A stretch of 64,000 nucleotides of DNA. Origin: Oceanobacillus luteolus (GTDB taxonomy: Bacteria; Bacillota; Bacilli; Bacillales; Amphibacillaceae). The stretch spans positions 1-64,000 of the forward strand of contig NZ_JAMBON010000012.1 of NCBI RefSeq assembly GCF_023715655.1. The letters run 5' to 3'. Under the pieces are notes generated by a model. That model had not been told where the DNA came from. It saw nothing but the letters and a program-made list of their open reading frames with translations, and did no database searches. Shown in pieces: positions 35,807-45,701 of the stretch. Positions within the stretch are counted from its first letter, which is position 1. Each line of letters starts with the position of its first letter. Both the position numbers and the translations under genes were made by a program.

Positions 35807-36730
35807 CTATACCTCTACATCTTCACCAATAATCCGTACTTCACGTTCAAGAGTGACTCCAAATTTATCTTTCACTGTTGCTTGGACATGTTTGATCAGG
35901 GAGATATACTCTGTTGCCGTTGCATCATCAATATTTACGATAAAGCCAGCATGCTTCTTGGAAACTTGTGCACCACCAATTTGCACTCCTTGCAAGTTGC
36001 TGTCCTGAATCAGCTTCCCTGCAAAATATCCCGGTGGACGTTTGAACACACTTCCGCAAGATGGATATTCCAATGGTTGTTTGGATTCCCTTTTTTCCGT
36101 CAAATCATCCATGACAGCCTTTATGTCCTCATATTCACCTTGCTTCAAATCAAACGTAGCTTCCAATACAATATAACCGTTATCCGGAATGTTGCTTGTA
36201 CGGTAATCAAGATCTAATTCATCTGCACTCAGCGTGATAAGCTCGCCATCTTTCGTGCAGACAAGTGTACTTCTGAGAACATCTTTAATTTCACCGCCGT
36301 AAGCACCGGCATTCATATACAACGCCCCGCCTACAGAACCAGGAATACCACAAGCAAATTCTAAACCGGTAAGCCGTTCATTCAATGCAAATCTGGATGC
36401 ATCAATAATTCTTGCGCCACTTTCCGCAATGACACTATCTCCATCTGCTTTTATCGCAGCCAACTTTTGCAGATTCATTACGATTCCGCGAATTCCGCCA
36501 TCACGGACGATTAAATTCGAACCATTGCCGAGCAAAGTAAATTCTACATCTTCCTGATTTGCCAGCAAAACGATTTCCTGCACTTCCTGATAAGTTGAAG
36601 GAGTCACATAGTAATCGGCTTTACCGCCAAGTCGTGTGTACGTATGCTCTTTTAGAGGTTCGTCTTTCAATACATTTTCCTCCGCAGTAATCTGCGTTAG
36701 TTTATTATAAATTGGGTCATTCATTGTCAA
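35807..36730 (-). CDS. murB: UDP-N-acetylenolpyruvoylglucosamine reductase
   Basis: A 307-residue FAD enzyme reducing UDP-GlcNAc-enolpyruvate to UDP-MurNAc, the second committed step of peptidoglycan synthesis. FAD-binding motifs [13 protein letters not shown] and NAGAYGGEI and the catalytic Ser region [18 protein letters not shown] are present. The TTG at 36730 lies eight bases after AAAGGATG; an ATG two codons later is a little far from that site. Single gene, not in the mur operon, as in several Bacillaceae. Confidence 0.92.
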   Translation of the reverse strand: MTMNDPIYNKLTQITAEENVLKDEPLKEHTYTRLGGKADYYVTPSTYQEVQEIVLLANQEDVEFTLLGNGSNLIVRDGGIRGIVMNLQKLAAIKADGDSVIAESGARIIDASRFALNERLTGLEFACGIPGSVGGALYMNAGAYGGEIKDVLRSTLVCTKDGELITLSADELDLDYRTSNIPDNGYIVLEATFDLKQGEYEDIKAVMDDLTEKRESKQPLEYPSCGSVFKRPPGYFAGKLIQDSNLQGVQIGGAQVSKKHAGFIVNIDDATATEYISLIKHVQATVKDKFGVTLEREVRIIGEDVEV

Positions 36731-36813
36731 CGTATATCATCCTTTAATAAAAAATTCCATCCATTATTCACCATGGAATATCATTTCATTTTAGCTTGCT
36801 TCTATAGTTTAAG

Positions 36814-37626
36814 TTATTGTGCTAAATCTTGCCACAAAAAACGATAAATCAATTGATCTACCCCTGCATGTTCATGAAGTGCGCTATGTCCTAAAGTCTC
36901 ATCTTCCAACATCACTTCTTTCAGTTGGCTTGATGGGACAATTTTTCTGAGTTGGGCTACACTTTCAGGAACCGCAACAGCGTCGCCTGTACTTCCAATA
37001 CTAAGTACTTTCACATGTTCTGGGAAGGTGGACGTATGGAGCATTCTTAATGCAAGCGAGTCCATCTTCAAATCCTCTGCTCCTCTATCCGTATGTGTAA
37101 TAAAATAATTCGGATCAAAGATACCAGCGAACGGACTGCCGATGGTCACAAGTTTCTCTACACGGGGGTATGCCTTACCATCATATTCCATGATGTACTT
37201 TAAGGACACTATCCCACCCATTGAATGTCCTACGAGATTCACCGTGTCTATTTGATACGTACTTTTAAGATTGTGCAGCACATTCGCAAGATAATTTGTC
37301 GTCTCTGCAAAACTGGTACGATTATTTTCAAAAACGACTTGAATGAATAACGGTTTACCATTACTTCGGGCCAAATGTTGTGTATGAAGGGAACCATCAG
37401 CGTTCACAAAATAAGTCATCCCTACTACCCCATATTTATACTCATTTTCAAAACGTTGGAGCATATTGCCGAAAGAATTGACGGTTCCTTTATATCCATG
37501 TACAAAGACAGTCGGTATTCCTACATATCCTTCTGACTTTGTATTTTTCGGCATCAATGAATAACCCCCCAGTCCGAGTAAAAGTAATAATGCAAAAAGA
37601 CCTGTGATGATATTTCCTTTATTCAT
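36814..37626 (-). CDS. secreted alpha/beta hydrolase, DUF915 type
   Basis: A 270-residue protein with an N-terminal hydrophobic signal or anchor (about 5-25). The catalytic Ser is in VNLVGHSMGGIVSLKY, the oxyanion start in VFVHGYKGT, and the Asp and His candidates lie in STGDAVAV and GHSALHEHAG. This is the DUF915/lipase-like group of Bacillaceae and Staphylococcaceae; substrate unknown. The ATG at 37626 follows AAGGTGAG. It stands between murB and hisJ without an obvious operon link. Confidence 0.82.
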   Translation of the reverse strand: MNKGNIITGLFALLLLLGLGGYSLMPKNTKSEGYVGIPTVFVHGYKGTVNSFGNMLQRFENEYKYGVVGMTYFVNADGSLHTQHLARSNGKPLFIQVVFENNRTSFAETTNYLANVLHNLKSTYQIDTVNLVGHSMGGIVSLKYIMEYDGKAYPRVEKLVTIGSPFAGIFDPNYFITHTDRGAEDLKMDSLALRMLHTSTFPEHVKVLSIGSTGDAVAVPESVAQLRKIVPSSQLKEVMLEDETLGHSALHEHAGVDQLIYRFLWQDLAQ

Positions 37627-37777
37627 TCAAATTCACTCACCTTGCTTGTTAACCAATATGTAATGGAAGAATATTAGCCACTGCCAAATAGCAGTGGCCT
37701 ATTTTCTTTTTTATTATAGCATAGCGAGACGGTACTCATCCCTGCTTCATGTGAAATTCGTAAAAAAGTCACCTTTA

Positions 37778-38572
37778 TTATAAATTATCAATGTAATGAA
37801 ACTCTGGCTTACCATCCGTAAATGTACATATATATTTAAAACCCGCTTCCTTCAAATGAGCGATGGCAAGTGGAAATTCAACTGCAAGTGTGTCCACCAC
37901 ATGAGAATCTGAACCTAATGTGATGATCTCTCCCCCACAATCTTTATACAACTTCAATATATCAAGACTTGGCATACCAGATTCCAAACCATAACGATAG
38001 CCAGAAGTATTCACTTCAATCCCCTTTCCTGCTGGGATGATTTCAGCAAATATTTCCTTAATAATATGATGGAAGTTATTTTTGCTTTTTTCCTTCGTAT
38101 AGCGTTTCACTAAATCAAGATGGCCAAGTACACTGAATTCCTTAAAATCCCTTACACATGTCAACAGCTCCGTATAGTAAATTTCGTATGCCTCATCCAC
38201 TGTTTTTCCTTCAAAGAACTCACCGAAATGCAAATCCTTTTTTTCCGTCGCATGTAAGGAACAAATGACAAAATCGAACTGTTCTTGTTCCATCATATCT
38301 TCATATCTCTGGAGGATATGTGGCTGAAGCCCAATCTCCACTCCTTTTTTAATTCGGATTTGATTACGGTATCTCTCTTGGACCTCTTTAATTTTTTTAT
38401 CATAATCTTTTAGATCAAATTCAAATATCCAATCTTTATCCGGGTAATCATAGTCAATATGGTCAGTAAAACAGATTTCCTTTAATCCCAATTCAATTGC
38501 TCTTTCAACTGTTTTCTCCATCGGCGTTTCACAATCGGCCGAGAAATTACTGTGCATATGGTAATCAAACAT
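37778..38572 (-). CDS. hisJ: histidinol-phosphatase, PHP family
   Basis: A 264-residue metal-dependent phosphatase releasing histidinol from histidinol phosphate. PHP motifs DYHMHSNFSADCETP, CFTDHIDYDY and LGSDSHVVD supply the metal ligands. AAGGAGAG precedes the ATG. Divergent from hisZ with a 173-bp shared promoter region. This is the expected phosphatase in Bacillaceae, complementing the operon on the other side. Confidence 0.92.
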   Translation of the reverse strand: MFDYHMHSNFSADCETPMEKTVERAIELGLKEICFTDHIDYDYPDKDWIFEFDLKDYDKKIKEVQERYRNQIRIKKGVEIGLQPHILQRYEDMMEQEQFDFVICSLHATEKKDLHFGEFFEGKTVDEAYEIYYTELLTCVRDFKEFSVLGHLDLVKRYTKEKSKNNFHHIIKEIFAEIIPAGKGIEVNTSGYRYGLESGMPSLDILKLYKDCGGEIITLGSDSHVVDTLAVEFPLAIAHLKEAGFKYICTFTDGKPEFHYIDNL

Positions 38573-38642
38573 GCTGCTCTCTCCTTTGTCTTATCTTTCG
38601 GCTATTAATCTAGCTTTTCATAAAATTTCGTGAAGAAATCAT

Positions 38643-38671
38643 TTGACTTTATAATCTATCATAATTATTAT
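38643..38671 (+). promoter_or_regulatory. promoter of the histidine operon
   Basis: TTGACT (38643-38648) and TATTAT (38666-38671) with 17-bp spacing, about 75 bp before hisZ. I saw no T-box or leader peptide in the remaining leader. Confidence 0.45.
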
Positions 38672-38745
38672 AATACTATATAACTTTAATTAGATGAAGT
38701 GATAAAGTGATAAATCAATAAAGTTTTTTGGAGGGAGAATAAGAA

Positions 38746-39969
38746 ATGCGGAACGGTATCGAGAAATCCAGTAATCGAGCGGTCATGAATTACAAAATTA
38801 AGAACCAGCTCATCCATAAATTGAAAAGCCGTTTTTCAACATATGGTTATGAACAAGTACATACCCCAACTTTTGAAGATTATGATATGTATAATTCCAT
38901 CCAGCAAACAGTGAATAAAGATGAAATGATTAAAGTAATTGATAGATCTGGGAAAGTCCTCGTGCTTCGGCCAGATGGAACGATTCCGATGACACGTTTG
39001 ACAGTTACTGACCGGGAAATCAATGGAAGTGAGCAAAGGCTCTTCTATGTTTTTAATGTATACCGCCATCCGAATGGTGAAAGCACAGAAAAAGAAAGTA
39101 CCCAGGCTGGTGTGGAATTGTTCGGAAATAAAAAGCCGGAAGCCGATGCTGAAGTTATCGCACTCGCCGTTCATACGTTGAAAGAGATTGGGTTCAACAA
39201 TTTTAAAATCGAAATTGGTCACGCAGGGTTTTTCAAGGAATTGATTGAACAGGCAAACTTATCACCGCAAGACCTGCAACAACTTCAGGAACTGATTCAA
39301 TCCAAAAATATGGTTGAGATGGAGCCCTTTTTAACTAAGCTTGATTTACCTTCTGAAATACAAGAAGCACTTTATGCCATTCCACTTCTTTACGGCAGTC
39401 CGTCAGCAGTATTGGAAGAGACAAAGTCTATTATCCAAAATGAACGGATGCAACATATCCTGGATAATTTGCTGGCTGTCATAGAGGTTCTTGAAGATTA
39501 TGATGTGCTGGACTTTATTACGTTGAATCTTGGGCTAATCAATAACATGGATTATTACACGGATGTTATTTTCCAAGGCTTCGTCGAAAATATCGGAAAA
39601 CCTGTCCTAATGGGCGGACGTTATGATCAATTGGGCAAACAATTCGGTAAAGATATGCCTGCCATTGGGTTTGCCTATGAAGTTGATGACTTACTTGAAG
39701 CAATAAATCAACATAAACTTACCGATGTTAGAAACGAACCTGCTCCATTAACACTTTACTATGTAGCGAAACAAAGGCGTAAAGCATTGGAAGCAGCTCA
39801 ATCTTTAAGAGAGCAAGAGTATAGAGTGATTACAAAACAACTCGAAATTGGAACTGCTGAAGCTGGAATCCTTTTTCTAGAAGATAAAAATGTACTAATA
39901 GATGAGACGGAACAGACTTTCGAAACAACGGAAGAATTGATTCGATTAGTTGAAAAAGGGGGGGCCTAA
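38746..39969 (+). CDS. hisZ: ATP phosphoribosyltransferase regulatory subunit
   Basis: A 407-residue paralogue of histidyl-tRNA synthetase that lacks tRNA charging and activates the short HisG. HisRS-like motifs are visible (TPTFEDYDMY, LRPDGTIPMTR, GGRYDQLGKQFG). GGAGGG precedes the ATG. First gene of the operon and next to the short hisG it needs. Confidence 0.9.
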   Translation: MRNGIEKSSNRAVMNYKIKNQLIHKLKSRFSTYGYEQVHTPTFEDYDMYNSIQQTVNKDEMIKVIDRSGKVLVLRPDGTIPMTRLTVTDREINGSEQRLFYVFNVYRHPNGESTEKESTQAGVELFGNKKPEADAEVIALAVHTLKEIGFNNFKIEIGHAGFFKELIEQANLSPQDLQQLQELIQSKNMVEMEPFLTKLDLPSEIQEALYAIPLLYGSPSAVLEETKSIIQNERMQHILDNLLAVIEVLEDYDVLDFITLNLGLINNMDYYTDVIFQGFVENIGKPVLMGGRYDQLGKQFGKDMPAIGFAYEVDDLLEAINQHKLTDVRNEPAPLTLYYVAKQRRKALEAAQSLREQEYRVITKQLEIGTAEAGILFLEDKNVLIDETEQTFETTEELIRLVEKGGA

Positions 39970-39970
39970 A

Positions 39971-40597
39971 ATGGAGAAGCTTACGATTGCATTAGCGAAA
40001 GGACGACCAGCTAAACATACCATTGAAACGTTGGAGAAAGCCGGCATGCATTTTATTGACTTTCACGCAGATAGCCGAAAACTTGTTTTCTTTAATGAAG
40101 AACGAACGATTAAATTAATCTTCGTAAAAGCTGTCGACGTTCCGACTTATGTAGAAAGAGGGGCAGCAGACATAGGCATCGTCGGAAAAGATAATATTCT
40201 TGAATCCCGAGCCGATGTCTATGAGCTGCTCGATTTGAAAATTGGTAAATGTAAATTCTCTGTTGCCGGATTTCCTGATTACACGGCAGATTCCAACCAA
40301 ACGTTAACCGTTGCCACAAAGTATCCTAACGTAGCGAAGAAGTATTTTTCAAATGTTGGCCAGTCCATTGAAATCGTCAAATTGAATGGTTCTGTTGAAT
40401 TGGCGCCACTCATCGGGCTTGCCGATGTCATCGTCGATATTGTGGAAACCGGTAGTACATTGAAGGAAAACGGCTTGGTGGTTTTGGAAGATATCGAGTA
40501 CATTAGTACCCGCCTCATTGTAAATAAAGCTAGTTTTGCAACTAAATCAACGGAAGTAAAAGACTTCATTGACCAACTAAAAAATGCATTGGAGTGA
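39971..40597 (+). CDS. hisG: ATP phosphoribosyltransferase, short form
   Basis: A 208-residue catalytic subunit for the first step of histidine synthesis. Motifs LAKGRPAKHTIETLEKAG, ADIGIVGKDNILE and DVIVDIVETGSTLKENGL are present; there is no C-terminal regulatory domain, so HisZ is needed. Start at ATG 39971, one base after the hisZ stop, with a G6 run as ribosome binding site. Confidence 0.93.
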   Translation: MEKLTIALAKGRPAKHTIETLEKAGMHFIDFHADSRKLVFFNEERTIKLIFVKAVDVPTYVERGAADIGIVGKDNILESRADVYELLDLKIGKCKFSVAGFPDYTADSNQTLTVATKYPNVAKKYFSNVGQSIEIVKLNGSVELAPLIGLADVIVDIVETGSTLKENGLVVLEDIEYISTRLIVNKASFATKSTEVKDFIDQLKNALE

Positions 40598-40602
40598 CCA
40601 GC

Positions 40603-41889
40603 ATGAGAATAATTACTGCAGAAGAATATATCGCAGAATGGAATAATTCTACCAGCGCAGAAGAAAATGACGCTGCCCTGGACGATGCAGTTCTCGGGAT
40701 TATCCGTAAAGTACGAGAAAAGCAGGATAAAGCACTATATGAATATACGAAACAATTCGACGGGGTGACCCTCGATGATTTAGTTGTTTCTGAAAAAGAA
40801 TTTCGTGAGGCAAAGCAATTCACAACTCCAGAATTCCTTACCGCTTTGAAGCAAGCAGCAAAAAATATCCGTGCCTATCATAACGAACAGAAGGAGAAAT
40901 CTTGGCTAGTTGAACAAGACAATGGAATAATGCTTGGCCAAAAGATTACCCCTATTGATCGTGTTGGTGTCTATGTTCCGGGCGGAAAAGCCGGCTACCC
41001 TTCCACCGTTTTAATGACAGTGATCCCTGCGCAACTGGCTGGAGTAAAGGAGATTGTAATTACTACCCCGCCTGGTAAAGATGGAAAAGTAAACCCTTAT
41101 GTGCTGCTTGCCGCTGAGCTTTTAGGAATCAAAAAGATTTATAAGATAGGCGGAGCACAAGCGATCGCAGCGCTTGCCTACGGAACAGAAACGGTAAAAA
41201 AGGTAGATAAAATTGTCGGTCCCGGCAATGCTTATGTTGCTCGAGCCAAAAAGTGGGTATATGGCACAGTCGGCATCGATATGATTGCTGGTCCAAGTGA
41301 GATTTGTATTATTGCTGACGAGAAAGCAAACCCACGATATGTAGCTGCTGACCTTTTATCTCAAGCGGAGCATGATGAATCTGCCCGAGCGATTTGTATT
41401 ACTACGAGCGAACAACTTGCAGACTCTATCCAGGAAGAGATCGTTTTACAGACTAGTAGACTGGAACGAAAGGAAATCATTGATGCTTCCATCGAGGCAA
41501 ACGGCAGAATAATCATCGTAGACAGCCTGGAGTCAGCAGCTCAAGTGGCCTATATTATCGCAGCGGAGCATCTGGAATTGATGGTCGAGCATCCAACGGA
41601 GCTTTTACCTCAGATTAAACATGCTGGAGCAATTTTCCTAGGAAGCTATTCACCTGAACCGTTGGGAGATTACTTTGCCGGGCCAAACCATACGCTGCCA
41701 ACAAGTGGTACAGCAAGGTTCGCCTCAGGGCTTGGTGTCTATGACTTCTTGAAGAAATCAACGATCATCAGTTACCCGAGACAAGCATTGGAAGATGTCA
41801 GCGATCAAATTATTACACTAGCAAACGTAGAAGGCTTGACTGCCCACGCAAATGCTATTCAAATCAGAAAGGATGATCAGGATGCGTAG
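40603..41889 (+). CDS. hisD: histidinol dehydrogenase
   Basis: A 428-residue zinc, NAD-dependent enzyme that carries out the last two oxidations to histidine. Motifs RVGVYVPGGKAGYPSTVLM, KIVGPGNAYV, AGPSEICIIAD, QAEHDESA and GPNHTLPTSGTARF are typical. ATG at 40603 is preceded by GGAG. It overlaps hisB by eight bases. Confidence 0.95.
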   Translation: MRIITAEEYIAEWNNSTSAEENDAALDDAVLGIIRKVREKQDKALYEYTKQFDGVTLDDLVVSEKEFREAKQFTTPEFLTALKQAAKNIRAYHNEQKEKSWLVEQDNGIMLGQKITPIDRVGVYVPGGKAGYPSTVLMTVIPAQLAGVKEIVITTPPGKDGKVNPYVLLAAELLGIKKIYKIGGAQAIAALAYGTETVKKVDKIVGPGNAYVARAKKWVYGTVGIDMIAGPSEICIIADEKANPRYVAADLLSQAEHDESARAICITTSEQLADSIQEEIVLQTSRLERKEIIDASIEANGRIIIVDSLESAAQVAYIIAAEHLELMVEHPTELLPQIKHAGAIFLGSYSPEPLGDYFAGPNHTLPTSGTARFASGLGVYDFLKKSTIISYPRQALEDVSDQIITLANVEGLTAHANAIQIRKDDQDA

Positions 41890-42466
41890 TTATTCAATTG
41901 CCAGAGATACTGCGGAAACAAAGATCAAGTTAGACCTTAATATAGATGGTACCGGACAAGGTGATTTTAATACAGGTATCGGTTTTTTCGATCATATGTT
42001 AACACTGATGACAAAGCATGGCTTGTTTGACTTAAAGGTGAAATGTGACGGCGACCTCGAGGTGGATCAACATCACTCTGTCGAAGATATTGGAATTGCT
42101 CTCGGTCAAGCTTTCCGGGAAGCTTTAGGAACAAAAGAAGGCATTACGAGATATGCATCGGTCACTTCTCCGATGGATGAGGCGTTGGTCAACGTATCCC
42201 TCGATATTAGCGGCCGCTCTTTCCTTGTATATAATGTGGAAGGATTAAAAGACAAAGTCGGTGATTTCGATACTGAGCTTGTCGAAGAGTTCTTCCAAGC
42301 GTTTGCAAGCAATGCAAAAATCACTCTTCACATTAATCTCGCATATGGCAGAAACAGCCATCATATGATTGAAGCAATTTTTAAAGGCTTCGGAAGAGCA
42401 TTAGACCAAGCAACAATAATTAATTCAAGAATCAAAGGTGTTCCGTCTACAAAAGGCGTCCTATAA
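41882..42466 (+). CDS. hisB: imidazoleglycerol-phosphate dehydratase
   Basis: A 194-residue manganese enzyme. Metal motifs HHSVEDIGIALGQAF and HHMIEAIFKGFGRAL are both present, with no fused phosphatase domain. The ATG at 41882 overlaps the hisD stop. In related operons hisH follows; here the next gene begins 19 bp later and is hisA. Confidence 0.95.
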   Translation: MRSYSIARDTAETKIKLDLNIDGTGQGDFNTGIGFFDHMLTLMTKHGLFDLKVKCDGDLEVDQHHSVEDIGIALGQAFREALGTKEGITRYASVTSPMDEALVNVSLDISGRSFLVYNVEGLKDKVGDFDTELVEEFFQAFASNAKITLHINLAYGRNSHHMIEAIFKGFGRALDQATIINSRIKGVPSTKGVL

Positions 42467-42485
42467 ATTTACAGGAGATGATTTC

Positions 42486-43964
42486 ATGATTTTATTCCCG
42501 GCAATTGATATTCTTGGAGGTAAATGCGTACGTCTAACCCAAGGAGATTATAATAAAGAAACGATTTACAATGATAACCCTGTGGAAGTCGCGAAAGAAT
42601 GGGAGAGACAAGGTGCGGAGTATATCCATATTGTTGATTTGGATGGTGCCAAAACAGGAAAGTCGATTAATCAAGGTCTGATTGCAGAGATTGCGCAAAC
42701 TGTATCCATCCCCATTCAGGTTGGTGGTGGCATCCGTTCGATAGAAGTAATTGAAAATTACTTGAACCGGGAAGTGAGCCGAGTCATCATTGGTACAGCC
42801 GCCATTCAAAACCCAGAATTTTTGCGTGAAGCAGTGGAAAAATTCGGCGAAAGAATTGCAGTTTCAATTGATGCCCGTAATGGTTTTGTTGCAACAGACG
42901 GCTGGACTAAAGAAAGCACAGTCAAGGCACTTGATCTCGTGAAAGATTTGGAAGAAGTCGGTGTTCAAACAATTGTTTACACCGATATTTTGAAAGATGG
43001 CATGCTGCAAGGACCAAATTTTGAGGAGCTCCAAGCGGTCAATCAAGCAACAACGATTGATGTCATTGCTTCCGGCGGCGTGACAACAGAAGAAGATGTT
43101 AAGAGGTTAAGGGAACAAAAGATGTACGGTGCAATTATTGGAAAAGCACTATACGACGGCACATTAAATTTCAAGAACCTGATGGATGGTGAGAAGATGG
43201 AAAAGAAGAATATCATCGCTTGTCTCGACGTCAAAAATGGCCGAGTCGTGAAAGGACAACAGTTTCAAAACATTCAAGAGGTCGCAGATCCAGTAGAGCT
43301 TGCAAAGCAATATAATAAAGATCAAGTAGATGAACTTGTTCTATATGACATTACAGCATCTGTAGAGAAGAGAAATGTTTTTATCGACCTTGTCGAGAAC
43401 ATCGCAAAAGTAATCCAAGTACCTTTTACCGTAGGTGGTGGAATTAGTTCCATTGCAGATATTGAAAAAGTATTACAAGCCGGTGCTGACAAAGTTTCAA
43501 TCAACAGTGCCGCCATCGAAAACCCAGATCTCATTAGTGAAGCTTCACAGAAATACGGGAGTGAAACTATTGTATTTGCATTAGATGCTAAAGAGGTTGC
43601 ACCTGGGAAGTGGAATGTCTTTTCCAAAGGAGGACAGGTGGATACCGGCATTGATGCAATTGAATGGGCAATCAAAGGAGTAACACTTGGAGCAGGTGAA
43701 GTCGTCGTGAATGCCATAGACGATGACGGTGCGAAGTCGGGTTATAATATAGCATTAACCAAGAAAATCGCCGAAGCTGTAGATGTACCGGTAATCGCAA
43801 GCGGTGGAGCTGGAAAACCCGAACACTTTAAAGAAGCACTGACAGAGGGCAGTGCAGCTGGGGCCCTTGCAGCATCTGTATTCCACTTTGGCGAAATTAA
43901 AATACCTGCATTGAAAGAATATCTTGCAAATGAAAATGTTTTGGTCAGGGGGATAAAAGAATGA
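42486..43964 (+). CDS. hisAF: HisA-HisF fusion: ProFAR isomerase plus imidazole-glycerol-phosphate cyclase
   Basis: One frame of 492 codons. Residues 1-237 are HisA, with Asp8 (PAID), Asp129 (SIDARNG) and TDILKDGML. Residues 238-492 are HisF, with Asp11 and Asp130 in HisF numbering (ACLDVK, FALDAK). There is no linker; the junction reads DGEK-MEKKN, and its Met codon (43197) has GGTGAG upstream, so HisF could also start internally. Relative to the T. maritima HisF sequence as I remember it, gate residue Arg5 is Asn, Gln123 is Glu, LRDSGDP is IQEVADP and LLTSID is VVNAID, while Glu46, Lys99 and Glu167 are kept. The glutaminase hisH is missing from the operon. The TIM-barrel pair is clear; whether the HisF half works normally is open. 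Confidence 0.92.
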   Translation: MILFPAIDILGGKCVRLTQGDYNKETIYNDNPVEVAKEWERQGAEYIHIVDLDGAKTGKSINQGLIAEIAQTVSIPIQVGGGIRSIEVIENYLNREVSRVIIGTAAIQNPEFLREAVEKFGERIAVSIDARNGFVATDGWTKESTVKALDLVKDLEEVGVQTIVYTDILKDGMLQGPNFEELQAVNQATTIDVIASGGVTTEEDVKRLREQKMYGAIIGKALYDGTLNFKNLMDGEKMEKKNIIACLDVKNGRVVKGQQFQNIQEVADPVELAKQYNKDQVDELVLYDITASVEKRNVFIDLVENIAKVIQVPFTVGGGISSIADIEKVLQAGADKVSINSAAIENPDLISEASQKYGSETIVFALDAKEVAPGKWNVFSKGGQVDTGIDAIEWAIKGVTLGAGEVVVNAIDDDGAKSGYNIALTKKIAEAVDVPVIASGGAGKPEHFKEALTEGSAAGALAASVFHFGEIKIPALKEYLANENVLVRGIKE

Positions 43965-44602
43965 CAATCCAACTAGAAGATTTAGCATTTGATGAAAACG
44001 GGCTCCTGCCTGCTGTCGTCCAAGATGCAGCAAGCGGTACAGTATTGACCCTTGCTTATATGAATAAAGAGTCATTGGAAAAAACAATTGAAACAGGTGA
44101 AACCTGGTTTTATTCCCGTTCCAGACAGTCCTTATGGAACAAAGGGGAAACGTCAGGTAATAAACAGCTGGTAAAGCGTATCAACTATGACTGTGATAAA
44201 GATGCTCTACTTGTCCAAGTCGAGCCCCTTGGCCCTGCCTGCCATACCGGTGAAGTGACTTGCTTTAATGAAACGCTCGACCAAAAAGAGTTACCATCTC
44301 TGGATATCGTAACGCAAGTAATTGACAAAATTAAAGACAGACGGGAAAACCCTGTCCCAGGAGCATATACGACGTATTTGTTTGAAAAAGGTATCGACAA
44401 AATGTTGAAGAAGGTTGGCGAGGAAACGAGCGAGGTTATCATTGCTGCAAAAAATGAAGATAAAGAGGAGCTGACAGCCGAAATCTCCGATTTGTTCTAT
44501 CACCTTCTTGTCGTGATGGAGACGTCAGGAGTAACTCTAAATGAAATTAAAGCGGAATTATTAAAACGCCATCTGACAAAGGAAGGTCAAAACCGTGAGT
44601 AA
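43961..44602 (+). CDS. hisIE: bifunctional phosphoribosyl-AMP cyclohydrolase/phosphoribosyl-ATP pyrophosphatase
   Basis: A 213-residue two-domain enzyme for steps two and three. The N-terminal cyclohydrolase (about 1-110) has [20 protein letters not shown] and zinc Cys in [11 protein letters not shown] and [12 protein letters not shown]; the C-terminal pyrophosphatase (about 115-210) has [16 protein letters not shown] and [10 protein letters not shown]. It overlaps the hisAF stop (ATGA) and hisC by eight bases. Confidence 0.93.
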   Translation: MTIQLEDLAFDENGLLPAVVQDAASGTVLTLAYMNKESLEKTIETGETWFYSRSRQSLWNKGETSGNKQLVKRINYDCDKDALLVQVEPLGPACHTGEVTCFNETLDQKELPSLDIVTQVIDKIKDRRENPVPGAYTTYLFEKGIDKMLKKVGEETSEVIIAAKNEDKEELTAEISDLFYHLLVVMETSGVTLNEIKAELLKRHLTKEGQNRE

Positions 44603-45656
44603 ATTTTGGAGCAGTGCAGTAAAACGTAGTGATCCATATATTCCAGGGGAACAGCTGAATGATCCGAAAATCATTAAGCTAAATACGAACGAGAACCCAT
44701 ATCCTCCCTCCCCTCTGGTTTTAGATGCGATAAAGAAGGAAGCAGATCAGTCTCTCAGACTCTATCCAAGTCCAACAGTGGATGAGCTGAGAAATGAGAT
44801 CGCTGACTATTATGGATTGGGTAAGGACAGCGTATTTATCGGAAACGGTTCAGATGAAGTGCTTGCCTTTTCGTTTATGGCTTTCTTTGAATCCGGGAGG
44901 AAAATCCGTTACCCAGAAGTCTCTTATAGCTTTTACCCGGTTTATGCCAAACTCTTTAACATACCAGTAGAGGAAGTTCCTTTACAAGCGGACTTCTCTA
45001 TTCAGGCAAGTGATTTTCACAGTTCAGAAGGCGGCGTTATTTTCCCAAATCCGAACGCACCAACTAGCCTCTATTTACAGCTCGAGGCAATTGAAGATAT
45101 TCTTCAGCATAATCGGGATCGGGTTGTTATTGTTGATGAAGCATATATTGATTTTGCCGAGGAATCTGCAGTCAAGCTGCTTCATAAATATGATAACTTA
45201 CTCGTTATTCAAACGATGTCCAAATCCCGTTCTCTTGCTGGACTTCGCTTAGGATTTGCTCTTGGCTCACCTGAATTAATTGAGGGGCTCATCAGGATAA
45301 AAGATTCCTTTAATTCTTATACAATTGATCGCCTAGCTATTGCTGGCGGTATTGCAGCAATGAAAGATAAAGTTTACTTTGAAGCAACAAGGGAGAAAAT
45401 TAAAAGGACAAGGATTTGGGCCACTCAGGAATTGAGAAAACGTGGATTTAACGTGCTTCCCTCTCAAGCAAACTTCCTATTTGCAACTCATCCAGACAAG
45501 GAAGCTTCCAGCCTGTATGAACAGTTAAAAGAAAATAAGATCTTAGTGAGATACTTTAATAAACCACTCATTAACGAATATTTACGAATTACAATTGGTA
45601 CGGAAGTAGAGATGGACACGTTTTTCCAGGTGCTCGATAAACTTCTGAAAAAATAA
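44595..45656 (+). CDS. hisC: histidinol-phosphate aminotransferase
   Basis: A 353-residue PLP enzyme of fold type [12 protein letters not shown] near the N-terminus, [15 protein letters not shown] and the PLP Lys in [16 protein letters not shown] are in place, and RITIGT near the C-terminus binds the substrate carboxylate. GTG start at 44595 inside the end of hisIE. Last gene of the operon. Confidence 0.93.
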   Translation: MSKFWSSAVKRSDPYIPGEQLNDPKIIKLNTNENPYPPSPLVLDAIKKEADQSLRLYPSPTVDELRNEIADYYGLGKDSVFIGNGSDEVLAFSFMAFFESGRKIRYPEVSYSFYPVYAKLFNIPVEEVPLQADFSIQASDFHSSEGGVIFPNPNAPTSLYLQLEAIEDILQHNRDRVVIVDEAYIDFAEESAVKLLHKYDNLLVIQTMSKSRSLAGLRLGFALGSPELIEGLIRIKDSFNSYTIDRLAIAGGIAAMKDKVYFEATREKIKRTRIWATQELRKRGFNVLPSQANFLFATHPDKEASSLYEQLKENKILVRYFNKPLINEYLRITIGTEVEMDTFFQVLDKLLKK

Positions 45657-45659
45657 AAA

Positions 45660-45693
45660 TAGGATGACGCACAACTTTCTGTGCGTCATCCTA
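45660..45693. terminator. bidirectional terminator after hisC
   Basis: TAGGATGACGCACA / TGTGCGTCATCCTA, a 13- to 14-bp stem; the A-run on its left gives a strong T-tract for the minus-strand lipoprotein gene. Confidence 0.8.
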
Positions 45694-45701
45694 CTGTTGT
45701 C

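Noticed and set aside
38573-38745. T-box or leader-peptide control of the his operon
   Set aside because: No AGGGTGG-type T-box sequence, terminator or His-rich short frame is visible in this leader.
43322-43717. Long antisense frame within hisAF
   Set aside because: No ribosome binding site, no recognisable protein, and it mirrors the codon pattern of the conserved sense gene.
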